Source of the DNA: Anisodus tanguticus | Taxonomy: Eukaryota > Streptophyta > Magnoliopsida > Solanales > Solanaceae | DNA: 64,000 nt | Direction of reading: 5' to 3' | NCBI GenBank assembly: GCA_034509755.1 | Contig: CM067561.1 | Span: forward strand, 3,290,646 to 3,354,645 | Shown: piece by piece, positions 12,555 to 24,739 of the stretch | Layout: the number at the start of each line of letters is the position of its first letter | Position numbering within the stretch: position 1 is the first letter of the stretch | The notes under the pieces: generated by a model | What the model was told of the DNA's origin: nothing | Seen by the model: only the letters and a program-made list of their open reading frames with translations | Database searches by the model: none | Program-made: the position numbers and the translations under genes

Positions 12555-15500
12555 CTCATGTCATTTTTGCAAAGGCAAGGGTGAGAGGTGAAACCCTAGC
12601 CGCCCTCACCCTCCTTTCTCTCTCCACCGTCATCAAAGTTGCTGAAAATGGCAAAATTACAGTCGATTCCGCTTTACTCAGTTCTTGCTCATTTTTTCCG
12701 GGCATGAGAAATTAATGTTCTTGCATCTCTCTCACCTATATATTGTGGTATCGCCACCAAGGTGAGATTATTCCTCTCTTTCCTCTGCTTTCGCTGCAAT
12801 ACTTTAATTGTTTTTGTCCCTTTTTAATTTTGAATACTCAATTTTAATTCGTTCTCACAAATTGGAGCGATTTTTTCCTCCAAACATATGAGTCCCATAT
12901 CGATCTGAGCTTGTGAAACCCTAGTTTTTGGGGTTCCATATAAAGGACCCCTCATGCACTGTTTTTAGGGCAGGCTTTTCGATTTTGAGAGTTCTTATAT
13001 GAAATTCTCAAGTTTAGATCTAAAACTTGAGGACTTAATTTTCTCAGGGCCCCGAATTTGCCTAAAGTTTCTTTTTTTTCTGAATTCTCACCTTTGTTTG
13101 AGATGTTTATATGATTCTTTGCATGACACTTTCAAATGATAAAACAGGTCAAGACAAGTAGTAATGAGTCAAAATGAATTATGTTGGATGTTTCCTTCAT
13201 ATCATTTAGGTCTAGGCTGATTGCAAGTCTGTTAACATCATGTTTGAGAGTCAAAGTGTAGATTGAAATAGGCTCTGGATCTCACTTTGAAGCTGCATTA
13301 CATCACTAGCTCACACTTGTATTTTAGGTTGAGTTTTAGGAAAAAAATGATTAGGATACATACACCATCTAAGATTGTATGTCCCCCCCTACATATGATA
13401 TGAGATTTCTGTAAAGGGTCCTCGAGTAGATGTCATGTGCCTAGGTATTAAGTGTTGTTAGTTTTGTGTTGCCTATTATGTCTACCTGAAGGAAAGTTCT
13501 ATCACATTAGGAGTCAAAATTTATTGTGATTTTCAATAAACTCTGCGTGTTCTATCATTACCATGTTCTTTCGCATAATAGTCTAAACTCAGATAATCTG
13601 GAAAAAGTATGTCTGAGCTTAAATTAGGAAGATATTACTTATCTCCATGTCACCTGGTTTGATCTGGTTTTTCTTCTTGCATTTCCACCCTTTATTTGCC
13701 AAGCTTTCCATCTGAACAGCATGAACCAGTAGCCCCAATCTTTGAGTCCTATAGATAAGTTCAGAGTTCAGTCTATTTTGTCTTTCATTCCTAGTAAATG
13801 CTTCAAAGGAAACAACTTAAAATCTGATTAGTTAATTAGTATGTTCGCCTAAATGTAGTGTACTGCCTGAGCTATACTTGTCTTCTGTGAACCATGTGCA
13901 AGTCTGTGCTGTCAACTCATTCTTATTGTCATTTAAAGAAATCAGCATGCAACCTGAGTAATTAATGTCTTGTTGTGGGACAGTTCTGTGAAGCAAAATG
14001 TGTTGGCTTTGTCAACCTAAGATCTGTAACTCTGTGCATTGTGTGTTTGGTTTGAGTTTGAGATTTGAATCTAGTCTTAATGTTCCCTTCCCCAAAACAT
14101 GTTGATACTAACTCCTTTTTCCTCTTCCATCTATTAAGTGTAAACTGTTTGAGTGAGATGTGCTATCTAGTTGCTCGTTTGTCCTGCATGACTATATTGG
14201 AAAGATTCAAACACTGCCTATAAACTATGAAGATTAGAACAGACCTGATAATTTGATTTAAACTAAGTCATGGGATGACATCATAGGTGAAACATGATTA
14301 TCTATACCAATTTTTTTGTTCCTTGAATAGCTGTGATGCATGGGATTTATAAACTAGAAGTTAGGATTTCCTATCCCCCACCTTCTTTACTTACTATCCT
14401 AAATGATTAGGAGTGCCTGAAATGTGTCACTGACCTAGGCAAAAAGATCATAAACCCATGTAGACTCTTGTTTGAATAACTGGTTAAGTAAATAATCACT
14501 ATATTTTGAAACTGCTGAGTATCATAAATCAAGAATGTCATTATTGTTGAATTTATTCTTGGTGTGTGGTTGTAAGAAGAGGTGCCACATGCTTGAAGAG
14601 TGACATTGAGTGATGTCCCTATCTCATGATCTCAACATGAAGACTAGAGCTGGGGGGCAACTCAGCTTCATTATAGTTTGCTCTGAGTCAGGAGTTCTTT
14701 CTTGTCATTTCTCTAAGTTGTGGAGGCCCTCTAAGTATATGTAATAGGTCTAGGTTGAATATGTCCTCTGAAACTGACTGTAGATTGGTAGGAAACTCCC
14801 CACTATTTCAAACAATAATATGAATTAACCTCTAAATATATTGACCCTTGCTTGAATGAATTTGAATGACAACACAATAAGAAATCAGCTAGCATTGCAT
14901 GTTCCATTTAATATCAGGTACTGTAAGTGCATGTATATTTTAATTGCCTAAAATTGGTTCAAGATAGTTGTGTTTTGCCCTTTTGCTGTCGTGACTGGAT
15001 AAAACAATGAGCATATGTCCTATTTGATCCTACCTTTCCTGCTGGTACTGAACTTGATCACTTGTCTGTGGTTTATTTTGTTGTGGCAAGCATGAGATTA
15101 TTTAGACTTGAGCTTAACTAAGAAATGAACCCTTTCTTGTCTACTGATTTGCTTTTTATGAGTAATTAAACAACATGAGCATGTATGAGACTCTTTGACA
15201 GTTTCAAAGGAAGGAGTATGATTGTCCAGAACTTATATAGTCTTGCTTGTCTTAATTGTTGTCTGAAGTTGTACCCATACACATAGTGACATCTTTTGAC
15301 TGTCCCTATTAAACCTCTCTGTCTCCCCATAAGTTAGAATATAAAGATTAGCTAGTCTGTCTATGATGTTGTCCTCTAGGATCAGTGCCTGTCTACTTGA
15401 ATCATTCCTGATTTGGTCAAAATGTAACATGTCCTATCTCTGAGAAACAATGAATCTTAGAAGACTCTCACATGTTTGAATGTTTTGTTCTTCTCTAGTA

Positions 15501-16718
15501 GGCTACTTCTGAGAATTAGACGCATAACTTGATTGTGTTTGAGCTTGTCCATGTCTTCCTCTTGTAAATTGTTAGTCCTAAGCTTGATAAATCCCTTGAA
15601 CATGAAAGTCTCAGTTGAATGTTAAAGCCACCCGGGTTGAGTGCATTTCAGTGATTAGCCATCTGTGAATAAGTAGAAGCATGTTATTATCTGGTATGAT
15701 TACTTACGTTTCTTTGTCTTAAATCACTTGTGCCATAAGCCATGCCTTGAGGAAACTGAATGTAGCATCCCTTCTCCCTTCTTCTCTTCTGAACATGCAT
15801 CAACTAGGATGTTTAGCATTGGTTTGATATTTATGTGTCCATATTGGCCTAAATCCATCTGTATTTGTGAACATGATTTCATCCGGTTTAGATATTCTGA
15901 CAATATACAAGGGCATACACTTATTTTATACTTCAGGTATACCGGGTGTATATCCCCGGTATATTCAAGTATATTTGAACTATGTGAGTTAGCTTAAGAT
16001 GATATATTACATGTGTCATTTAATCCTTTTCTTCTTACATGTTCTAAGTCATATTGACTTGATATACATGATATATCTCCAAATATACATGGTTATATAC
16101 GTCCAAGTTTATAACAATGTATATCATGTATATTTGGTAGATAATTAAGTATGTTGGGCCACTTGCACTAAGTAGTTTAACTAGCCTGCATATTCTCTTT
16201 GTATTATAAACTTGTCTTCCATTGTTTTCCTTAAAAAACTTAATAATATTGGGGCTTTGTCGAATTGGGCTACTCAGATGGGCTAGCCTGCTATGATTTT
16301 CTTCTTCCTTTATGTCTGCTCTGATATGTTGGTCTTGCGCACCCTTATTTGCTGAATAATTTTCTTTTGCCTTATGACATGCACGAGTTCATATTTTTAG
16401 TAGTCTTATTGTTATTTATGCGATAAATAAATTTAATTAAATTAGTCATTAAGCGTAGATTCTCTCTAACCGTAATTTTCCTTTTCCCCTTTTGTGTTGC
16501 ACTGCATAAATTCTGTTGGACCTGCCTCTTCATTTTCTGTTGGCACTTTTATCGAGTCGGCCTTGTTAACGCTGGTCCACCTCTTGAACAGACGAATAGA
16601 GAGAGGAGATGGGCTCGGACTGTTGAAGGCCCAACAATGGATTTAAAATTGTAAATTTTATGCCGATTGATTTAGTACACCCATCGGGCCCACTTTCCTT
16701 TTGTTTATCTACTTTTGC
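12555..16718. other. About 4.2 kb without a recognisable gene
   Basis: No reading frame here shows a known domain. The start has some promoter and transcript-leader character: CTCTCTC tracts near 12610-12625, a CCAAG|GTGAGATT splice-donor-like site near 12757-12769, and CCATATAAAGGACCCC near 12937. A non-coding exon followed by a long intron is possible but unproven. The rest is T-rich with several small inverted repeats (13007-13032, 16079-16137). Confidence 0.4.
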
Positions 16719-16734
16719 ACATTGTTTGTATACT

Positions 16735-16974
16735 CTTTTTTTTTTTTTTTTTTTTGATTGAGTTGACGAAGGAAACCGCAGCCGCTACTCTCTCGAGTGC
16801 GCACAGGGTAAACCCGGGACTGACGCAATAGCCTGCAAACCACATTAGCCGATTAACCACACTTGGCAAGCCATGTGTGACAGGCTCAACCAAGAAGGTT
16901 TATGCAGGGGATCGAACTCGTGACCTTGCGGTCCCGCGCTCTACTGCTACACCAACTTGGCTACCCTTGCGGGT
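16735..16974 (-). mobile_element. tRNA-derived SINE, antisense, intact ends
   Basis: On the minus strand the element begins at 16974 with ACCCGCAAGGGTAGCCAAG. It has an A-box-like GTAGCCAAGTTGG, a B box (GAGTTCGATCCCC) and a terminal poly(A), seen as about 19 T on the plus strand at 16736-16754. A perfect 16-base TSD, ACATTGTTTGTATACT, occurs at 16719-16734 and 16975-16990. Intact ends and a perfect TSD indicate a fairly recent insertion by LINE-encoded machinery. Confidence 0.9.
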
Positions 16975-16990
16975 ACATTGTTTGTATACT

Positions 16991-17784
16991 TGTAAATACG
17001 TTGATGTGTTACTAATGGAACCCATTTAAAACACAATTGAATATTCGATGCGGATACCGAATAGCTTAATAAGCACCATTTCAGAATAACGACTTAATGA
17101 TGGATAGAAAAAATAAATAAACTTATAACTAGTTCATCAAAAAAATGTTTTGATACAAGAAAACATGTTCAAGTGTTGTTTTGGATTAAAGGCAAGAAAA
17201 ATGTGAACTTTATTTATAGAAAGTGGTTTCAAATTTGGTGTGTTTTGGGCCGTGACCCGTTCAAACAAACAACTTTTGGGCCTAGTTCGCAAGTGCCAGA
17301 GAGAGGAAAGGTGTAGGGGTTTAGCCAATTAAATTCAAATCCCTTTTGTTGAGTAAAAAAATGAAAATTTCATTTCTTTTTTCAAAAGATTTTACTTGGA
17401 CATTTCAAATAAATTTTCAAACTCTTTATTGGAACTTACAAACCCATGACTTTCAATTTTAAAGCAAAATGCACTAAGTAATTTCTAGAACAAAATTTGA
17501 AAAGAAATAAATAGGCTTCAAAACTTGTATTACTAAAAGGGGATTTTACAAGTCATTCTCTTTTCAAAATGCCATGACCCAAGTAAAACTCCATCTTTAT
17601 ACATATTTTGTAAAAACACATCCTTTAAGCAAATAATATTTTTAGCCACAATATTAGAACTCGTAGGTAAACTGCATTAGGTGTATTCTTAATATTGAGG
17701 TTCCTAACACCTTTCGCAGAGATCACCTGAATTCTTACCCGAACTATGGTACTCTTTTCAAAGGTTTTTGAACTAACAAACCTT
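16991..17784. other. AT-rich intergenic stretch, nothing recognised
   Basis: I see no coding domain, complete repeat terminus or RNA gene in this stretch. Confidence 0.5.
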
Positions 17785-17877
17785 TAACAAAAAATGATTT
17801 CCTAATTCCCAAAGTAAATTAGTTGGGTCCCGGTTCAAGTCCCGGTCCTAATTCCCAAAAAATGATTTCCTAATTTC
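17785..17877. other. Rearranged junction with filler duplications
   Basis: AAAAATGATTTCCTAATTCCC occurs at about 17790 and again, slightly altered, near 17859. TCCCGGTTCAAGTCCCG occurs near 17829 and again near 17887. Short shuffled copies of flanking sequence at a breakpoint are typical of error-prone double-strand-break repair. The junction marks where the 5' LTR of the gypsy element, and the hAT inside it, was truncated. Confidence 0.6.
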
Positions 17878-17986
17878 CATGTCCGGTCCCGGTTCAAGTC
17901 CCGATACCGCAAGTTTTTTTTTTAAAGTCGAGTTCGGGGCGGTGTCGTGGCGGGACCGGGCCGACCCGGCCCACTAGCCAGCCATA
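17878..17986 (-). mobile_element. hAT right-end remnant inside the 5' LTR
   Basis: The sequence is the counterpart of about 28482-28603 and ends in CACTAGCCAGCCATA followed by GTCCTAAG. It is the same insertion site in the LTR as the full hAT of the 3' LTR. Confidence 0.85.
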
Positions 17987-19791
17987 GTCCTAAGCAAGAG
18001 AGTGGTTTCAGGCTTTTCGACCGACCAGTCATCTATACCTAATCCGCTCATTTTTTCTTCCTAAAAGAAAAAAGCCAATGTTCTCTTTCGTAACAATATT
18101 TTTCGACTACTCAGCTTTTACAGATCACTGGAATCTTGCAATTTTTAAGACAGTCCGATTATACAGACCGTATTATTTGACTATCCAGACTCAAACCGTA
18201 AAAAAATTGTCGGACCGTTAATTTCAACCGTAAAACCTACGACGACTGGAACAGTATAAATATGTAAATTTAGTTCCAAAATTAGTTTTCTTATTTTTCC
18301 AAGCCATAGAACGAAGTTATCTTCTCCCACCATCCTTATAACTCAATGTAAGTCCTTTCCATGTATTTTTACGTGATTCTAACCAAGTGTATTCAATTCC
18401 TAAGAAAAATCATTGTTCTTAACCTAGGGTTTTCAAGATAAACTCTTCTCAGGGTTCCAAGGTTCAAACTTTGTGTTTCTACTCTAAAGTTAAGATTTTA
18501 ATACAAGACTAGGAGCGAAAAAGATATGTATAGCTTTTATCCACGTGTGGGAATATCCATGTTCTTCTCCATGCCACGTTTATCAATGAAATCATGAATT
18601 TCTAAGGGGTTTATTCTATTATCATGATAACTCTAAACTATATGTATCACACTTTCTCATGTTTGTATTATTTAATTTGTTGTTGTATTCTCGATATTCC
18701 ATTATGATTATTGGGAATCCGTCTGTAATCCATGAGTACCCATAACCTTGAATTACATGTATTTATAAATACAGGTCATGAAATAATATTCTCAATTTCC
18801 ATGAAATTACACATGTTTTCATATTTTACACAAGTTATATTATATATTTAATTACATGTCAGATTACCATGATAAATCATGTTTTCAAGCTATGTTTATG
18901 AAATTCATGGGTTTACAAGCCAACTATATTCAAGTACATATTTTGAGAGTTGCACAGATTACCGAAAAGGCTCAGATAGCCTGAAATTACGTTTGCCAGC
19001 GTAGGATAAGGATCGTCCCGCCCAGAGGACGATACCTTCATGTTACCCCTCAGTGGGATTATTGGATTCATCATGTTTATGGTCATATCTCGTACTCCGG
19101 CAAGGTGCGAAATGACTTAGTTGTCCAGGTAGAGATCAGACTCCACGTTCACGTGTAGTGGTTACATATAAGTTATACTAATGCTCTCCCCACAGATATA
19201 CATATATACAGTTTTACAAATTTTATGCATCATGTTATATCCATGTTAGATCTGTTCATGTTCATGTTCATGTTCAGTTTCAGTTTCATGTTCTTATTAT
19301 ATCATGTGCCTGCTTATTCTTTTAGTTGCTTTACATACACTACAATTCAAATGTATTAACATCCCTTTGCCAAGGGCTTGCACTTCACGGTGCAGGTACT
19401 AAGTTTTAGGACGACATATCTTCTCGTTAGGATTGCTTCAGTATCAGCTACTTGGTGAGCTCCATTTTATCCGGGGTGACAATGTTTATTTTGTTATTAT
19501 ATTTTATGATAGAGGTATGCCATAGCCTTGTCCCGGTACACAATTCTGCAGTCAAGCTCATGTTTCAGAGGTTTCATGTTCAGTTTCAGAGATTTCAGAC
19601 TTATCATGTTTTCAAATATTTCTATGATATTTTCATACTATTTTCAGTATACAATTTTGCATGTTTCATTATCATTACTATTGCATGTTTTTTATCTTCA
19701 TGATGATCAGCAAACCATATTGTTCGCTTGGTCACATACAGTTTGGCACGGAGTGCCGTGTCTCGCTCAACCCATGGTTCGGAGCATTACA
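17878..19791 (+). mobile_element. 5' LTR (truncated) of sense gypsy
   Basis: It matches 28480-30317 with few visible mismatches. The first 217 bases of the LTR and most of the embedded hAT are missing. The first 109 bases (17878-17986) are the right end of the hAT transposon, followed by the same GTCCTAAG flank as in the 3' LTR. It ends GGAGCATTACA. Confidence 0.85.
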
Positions 19792-19796
19792 AAACT

Positions 19797-19809
19797 TGGT
19801 ATCAAAGCC
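19797..19809 (+). other. Primer-binding site of sense gypsy
   Basis: TGGTATCAAAGCC is the initiator-tRNA-Met complement with one substitution, five bases after the LTR end. Confidence 0.85.
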
Positions 19810-20005
19810 TAGGTTTAAGTCTTAGGGAGTCTATGAAACCATGTCCAGTGGAGTCACTTTTATGTATGTGAGAGCCCCACACATGTAAATAGTTGATTCC
19901 CAAGACATCTAGGATTGTCTCACTTCTTTTGTACTCTAGATTGTGCAGTTAGAGTTATACCTTCAGGGCATCCTTCTAACTCATGTGTATTACGTATTTC
20001 AGAAA

Positions 20006-21423
20006 ATGTCTGCAAAAAAGAAAATCAGCTACAAGTAGGGCTGACAATTTCACCCTAACCCGATGGATATCCGATCCACCCGACCTGATTATATGGATGA
20101 AAAACTGACAAAACACAGATTTTAATCGGGTGATGGATGGAACGGATTCGGGTGGACATACCACCACCCGATCCACCACCCGACCCATCCATCCACCCAT
20201 TTATAAATTAGTTATTTTTTGTGTAGTTCAGTGATAACATACCCCTGACTCATGTCGTTACTAGTACTTGGTTTTATTTCCAATAGTTGTCTTTATTTTT
20301 CTAAAGTGAATGGAAATTCTTTTTCAATTTCAACATGACAATAACGATGATTCCTAGTATAAAAAATGTTATTTTTTGTACTACGTTATACATAATTGAC
20401 ATTTTCTATGTTGAACATCACTCTATATATTACTATAACTGTTAGCAATATAATAGGTGTAAGAATATTACAATGGTATAAAGATCAAATTATATTGGTA
20501 AAGCAAGATAGTATGAAAACTGAAAAATAAACCAAAAGTACCAAACTGATTGTGCTATAATTTTCATCCGTGAAGCACCCGATTCACCCGTGGATGATGG
20601 GTGGATCGGATGTGGATAAGAAAAAATAGGGTGATAGATGAGTCGGGTGGTGGATGGATGGTTGGCGGGTGGAGGCGGATTGAGCTCCACCTGATCCACC
20701 TCCGATCCATTGCCAGCCCTAGCTACAAGTAAGAGGGCTGCTGCTAATGCTTCTCGTGAGAAAGTTGCTTATGCTTAGGGAGCCAATTTAGGTACATCAC
20801 CCCCACCAGATACCACACCGCATGTGGAGGTTCGTATTCTAGTTCTGTCGCTTCCCAGTTCCACTAATTCGGATGTTAGGGAAGTTATTCAGTTGCTCAC
20901 CCAACTTGTGGCTGTTGAAGCCCAACGTCAGGGAACGACTATAATTACAGGAACTAGTGAGTAGTCATCTAGTTTCAGGACTCGAGAATTTTTACGCATG
21001 GAGCCTCCGGTATTCACATAGTCTTGTAAAAAGGAAGAATCACATAATTTCATTGATGGGCTTCAGAAGATCTTTTGGGTTATGTATGTTATTGTGGTAG
21101 AGGCAGCAGAGTTCCGAGCTTATCAGTTGCAGGATGTTGCCAATATCCGATATGAATCGTGGGAACAGTCCCGCGGGGAAGATGCACCTCAAACAACTTA
21201 GAATGAGTTTGTTAATGCTTTTATTGAGCAAAAGTAGAGGTCATGGAGGAAAACGCCATTTAATTTGAAAAGATCAAGTAGAATGGAAAGAGTATGCATG
21301 AGTATTATCTTCGCTTTGTCTCTTTGGAAAAGTATGCTCCACATATGGTTCCAGACATGAGGGTCAGAGTTAGTCATTTTGTGTATGGCATGGATCCACT
21401 CTATCATATGTAACCCCTTTTAT
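20006..21423 (+). pseudogene. gag pseudogene of sense gypsy
   Basis: The likely gag start is ATG at 20006 (MSAKKKISYK), which is then interrupted by a hAT MITE. Beyond it, capsid-like segments are readable: MEPPVFT near 21000, FIDGLQKIF near 21050, VANIRYESWEQ near 21140 and HEYYLRFVSLEKYAP near 21300, separated by TAG stops. After the VYGMDP region (about 21400) the sequence jumps to the second half of the protease. The CCHC zinc knuckle and the protease active site are therefore missing, probably by one internal deletion. Non-functional. Confidence 0.75.
20036..20721. mobile_element. hAT-type MITE in gag
   Basis: A 686 bp element starts TAGGGCTGACAAT and ends ATTGCCAGCCCTA, an imperfect terminal inverted repeat. 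It is flanked by a perfect 8-base TSD, GCTACAAG, at 20028-20035 and 20722-20729. Subterminal GGGTGG/CCACCC-rich repeats (CACCCGATCCACC and relatives) are inverted about the AT-rich middle. It has no transposase. Its ends resemble the larger hAT at 25199, which could have supplied the enzyme. Confidence 0.9.
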
Positions 21424-23160
21424 TGCTAAGAAATTTGGGATAGAACTAGAAAAGTTGCATAAACCCTTTGAGGTATCCACTCCAATTGGTGAGTCAATTA
21501 TAGCCAGGCATGTATATAGAGGTTGTCTAGTTAAAGTCTACCACCGCATTACCGTAGCTGATTTGGTATAGTTAAAAATGGTAGACTTTGATGTAATCAT
21601 GGGTATGGATTGGTTGTCTTCATGTTATGCCACAGTACGCTGTCGAACCAAAATTGTCAATTTTAAATTTCCCGGTGAACTAGTCATAAAATGGAAGGGT
21701 GATGTAGTAGCACCTATATATAAGTTTATTTCCTATATTAAATCCAGAAAGATAATATCCAATGGGTATATTTTCCATCTAGTTCAGGTTAGAGATGCAA
21801 ATACCCAGACCTCAACTCTTCAGTCTGTACAAGTTGTCAATGAGTTTCCAGAAGTCTTTCCAGAAGATCTTTCCGGAGTTCTTCCTGATAGGGAGATCGA
21901 CTTTAGAATTGATCTACTTTCCGACACTAAGCCAATATTTATTCCGCCATACAGAATGGCTCCAGTAGAGTTAAGAGAATTGAAAACTCAGTTGAAAGAT
22001 CTCCTTGATAAGGAATTTATTAGACCAAGTGTCTCGCCATGGGGCACACCAATCTTGTTTGTTCAAAAGAAGGATGTGTCATTGCTTATGTGCATTGACT
22101 ATCGGTAGTTGAACAAGTTCAGCGTTAAGAATAAATATCCTCTTCCCATAATTGATGACTTATTCGATCAACTTCAGGGTGTTCAGTGTTATTCCAAGAT
22201 TGACCTCAGATCAGGGTACCATCAACTTAAGGTTAAGGAAGTTGATATTCAAAAACCGCCTTCAGAACTCGTTATGGTCATTTCAAATTTTGTGTCATGT
22301 CATTCGAATTGACAAATGCACCAGCTATTTTCATGGATCTTATGAACAAGGTCTTCAAGCCTTATCTTGACCTCTTCGTTATTGTCTTCATCAATGATAT
22401 TCTAGTCTATTCCCGCAGTGAGGCTGATCATGCAGAACATCTCATAATAGTGTTGCAGACACATCATGACCGCAAGCTTTACGCGAAATTTTCCAAGTTT
22501 GAATTTTGGCTAAAGTCAGTAGCATTCTTAGGCCATGTAATTTCAGGTGAAGGCGTCCAAGTTGATTTCCAGAAAATTGAAGCAGTAAAGAATTGGCCCA
22601 GACCCACCTTAGTCTCTAAGATAAGAAGTTTCTTGGATCTGACAGACTATTATAGATATTTTGTAGAGGGATTTTCCTCCATCGCAGCTCCATTGACTAG
22701 ATTAATGCAGAAGAAAGTCAAATTCTAGTGGTCAGATGCCTGTGAGCGTAGTTTTGAAGAATTGAAAACGAGATTGACTTCCGCTCTAATGTTAACATTG
22801 CCAGAAAGAACAAAGGGGTTCGTTGTATATTGTGATGCTTCAGGAGTCAGTCTCGGGTGTATTCTAATGCAGCATGGTAAGATTATAGCTTATGCATCCA
22901 GACGACTTAAGCCTCATGAAAAAAATTATCTAACTCAGGACTTAGAATTGGCAGTCGTGATTTTTGCACTAAGATTTCATTATTTGTATGGAGTTCGCGT
23001 TGATATTCTCATGGATCACAAGAGCCTCCAGTACATTTTCAAGCAACGAGAGTTGAATCTTAGATAGAGGAGATGGCTCGAACCGATACAAGATTATGAT
23101 GTAGATGTTCTCTGTCATCCAGGAAAAGTGAATATGGTAGCCGATGCTCTTAGTCGGTAA
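21424..23160 (+). pseudogene. Ty3/gypsy protease remnant, RT and RNase H
   Basis: The protease C-terminal half is seen as FDVIMGMDWLSSCYATV (21586-21636), without its DSG active site. RT follows: a YRMAPVELRELK segment (21950), a CIDYR stop LNKFS segment (22088-22120), DLRSGYHQLKV, and VFINDILVYS at 22384-22413. The catalytic pair normally reads FIDD, so the first Asp of the pair is Asn here. A one-base loss in an A run near 22250 shifts the frame. RNase H begins VVYCDASGVSLG (22822). Stops at 22106, 22726 and 23065 sit where CAG (Gln) is usual. Not translatable as one protein. Confidence 0.85.
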
Positions 23161-24140
23161 TCCATGAGAAATTTAGCTCATGTTGAAGAAGATAAGAGAA
23201 CCATGACAAAAGAGATTCACCGATTAGCCAGTCTAGGAATTTGACTCACGGACTCCGAAGATGGTAGTGTTGTTATTCAGAACAAGTTTGAATCCTCCTT
23301 AGTAACCGAGTCGAAGGAGAAGCAGTTTAGTGATCCCTATTTGTTGCAGCTGAAAGCGGGTATCCACAAGCATAAGACTATGGCTTTTGAACAAGGGGGA
23401 GATGACGATACTCTGAGGTACCGAGGTAGGTTATGTGTTCCAAATGTAGATGGACTCAGAGAGCGGATCATGGCAGAAGCGCACAATTCCAGGTATTCTA
23501 TTCACCCAAGTTCTACCAAGATGTATCATGATATTAATGAGATTTATTGGTGGAACGATATGAAGAGGAATATGGCAGATTTTGTAGTTAAGTGTCCGAA
23601 TTGTCAGCAGGTGAAAGCCGAGCACCAGAGGCCTGATGGGTTGGCTCAGAATATTGATATTCCTATTTAGAAATGGGAGATGATAAATATGGATTTCATA
23701 ATATGTCTACCTCGCTTAGCCCGAAGGCATGATTTGATTTGGGTGATTGTAGATCAACTTACTAAAACATCCCACTTCTTGTCAGTCAAGACCACAGATT
23801 CAACAGATTATTATGCTAAGTTGTATATCCGAAAAATTGTCAGGCTTCATGGGACCCCAGTGTACATCATTTCAGATCATGGTGCTCAATCCATAACTCC
23901 TTTTTGGAAGTCTTTCCAGAAAGGATTAGGTACCAAGGTAAATCTCAGCACAACTTTTCACCCACAGACAAATGGCCAAGAAGAGCGTACTATTCAGACT
24001 CTTGAGGGTATGTTAAGTGAATGTTTTCTCAATTTTAAAGGTAATTGGGATGATCACTTGTCTCTCATTGAATTTTCTTATAATAATAGTTACCATGTTA
24101 GTATCCAGATGTCACTATTTGAAGCTCTATATGGGTGAAT
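23161..24140 (+). pseudogene. Ty3/gypsy integrase
   Basis: The HHCC zinc-binding region is visible at 23483-23610 (H-x3-9-H then CPNCQQVK). The catalytic core holds VDQLTKTSHF (first D, about 23750), ISDHGAQS (second D, about 23872) and TNGQEERTIQ (E, about 23975), so the D,D,E triad is intact. A TAG at 23668 interrupts IPI-stop-KWEM, where TGG is usual, and a TGA at 24136 ends the core. The enzyme joins element DNA to the host chromosome. This copy would be truncated. Confidence 0.85.
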
Positions 24141-24731
24141 GTGTATATCGCAAATTGGTTAGTTTGAAGTTGGTGAAGCTGAGTTGTTAGGACCAAACTT
24201 GGTCCATCAAGCCATGGAGAAAGTTAAGTTAATTCATGCGCGTTTGAAAACAACTTAGAGTCGCCAAAAGTCCTATTTGGATGTGAGGCATAGAGATTTG
24301 GAGTTTCAAGTTGATGATTGGGTATTTCTGAAAGTTTCACCTATGTAAGGTGTCATGGGGTTTGGGAATAAAGGAAAGCTCAGTCCCCGATATATCTGAC
24401 CATACAGGATTTTAAGAAGAATTGGCCAAGTGACTTATGAGCTTGAATTTCCACAAGACTTAGTTGTTGTTCATCCAGTGTTTCATGTATCCATGTTGAG
24501 GAAGTGTGTGGGAGACCCATCATTGGTTGTCACTACCGAGTCTATTTCAATTAAGGATGGCCTGACCTATAAAGAGATTTTTGTGGCTATTTTGGATCGT
24601 CAGATTGAAAGTTGAGAACTAAGAAAGTTGCCTCAGTGAAAGTGATGTGGAGAAGTCAGAATGTTGAGGAGGCTACATAGGAAGCCGAAGAAGACATGAA
24701 GTCTAGATATCCGCACTTATTTGAGGAGTAA
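24141..24731 (+). pseudogene. Integrase C-terminus and chromodomain
   Basis: FHVSMLRKCVGDPS (24481) and the chromodomain core VAILDRQIES, KVMWRSQNVEEAT and EAEEDMKSRYPHLFEE (24590-24731) are readable, with in-frame stops at 24256, 24613 and 24678. In this lineage the chromodomain directs integration to heterochromatin. The final stop is TAA at 24729-24731. Confidence 0.8.
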
Positions 24732-24739
24732 GCAAAAAA

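Noticed and set aside
15728..15997. 89-codon reading frame in the unique region
   Set aside because: There is no recognisable domain, no homologue comes to mind, and nothing around it looks like a spliced gene.
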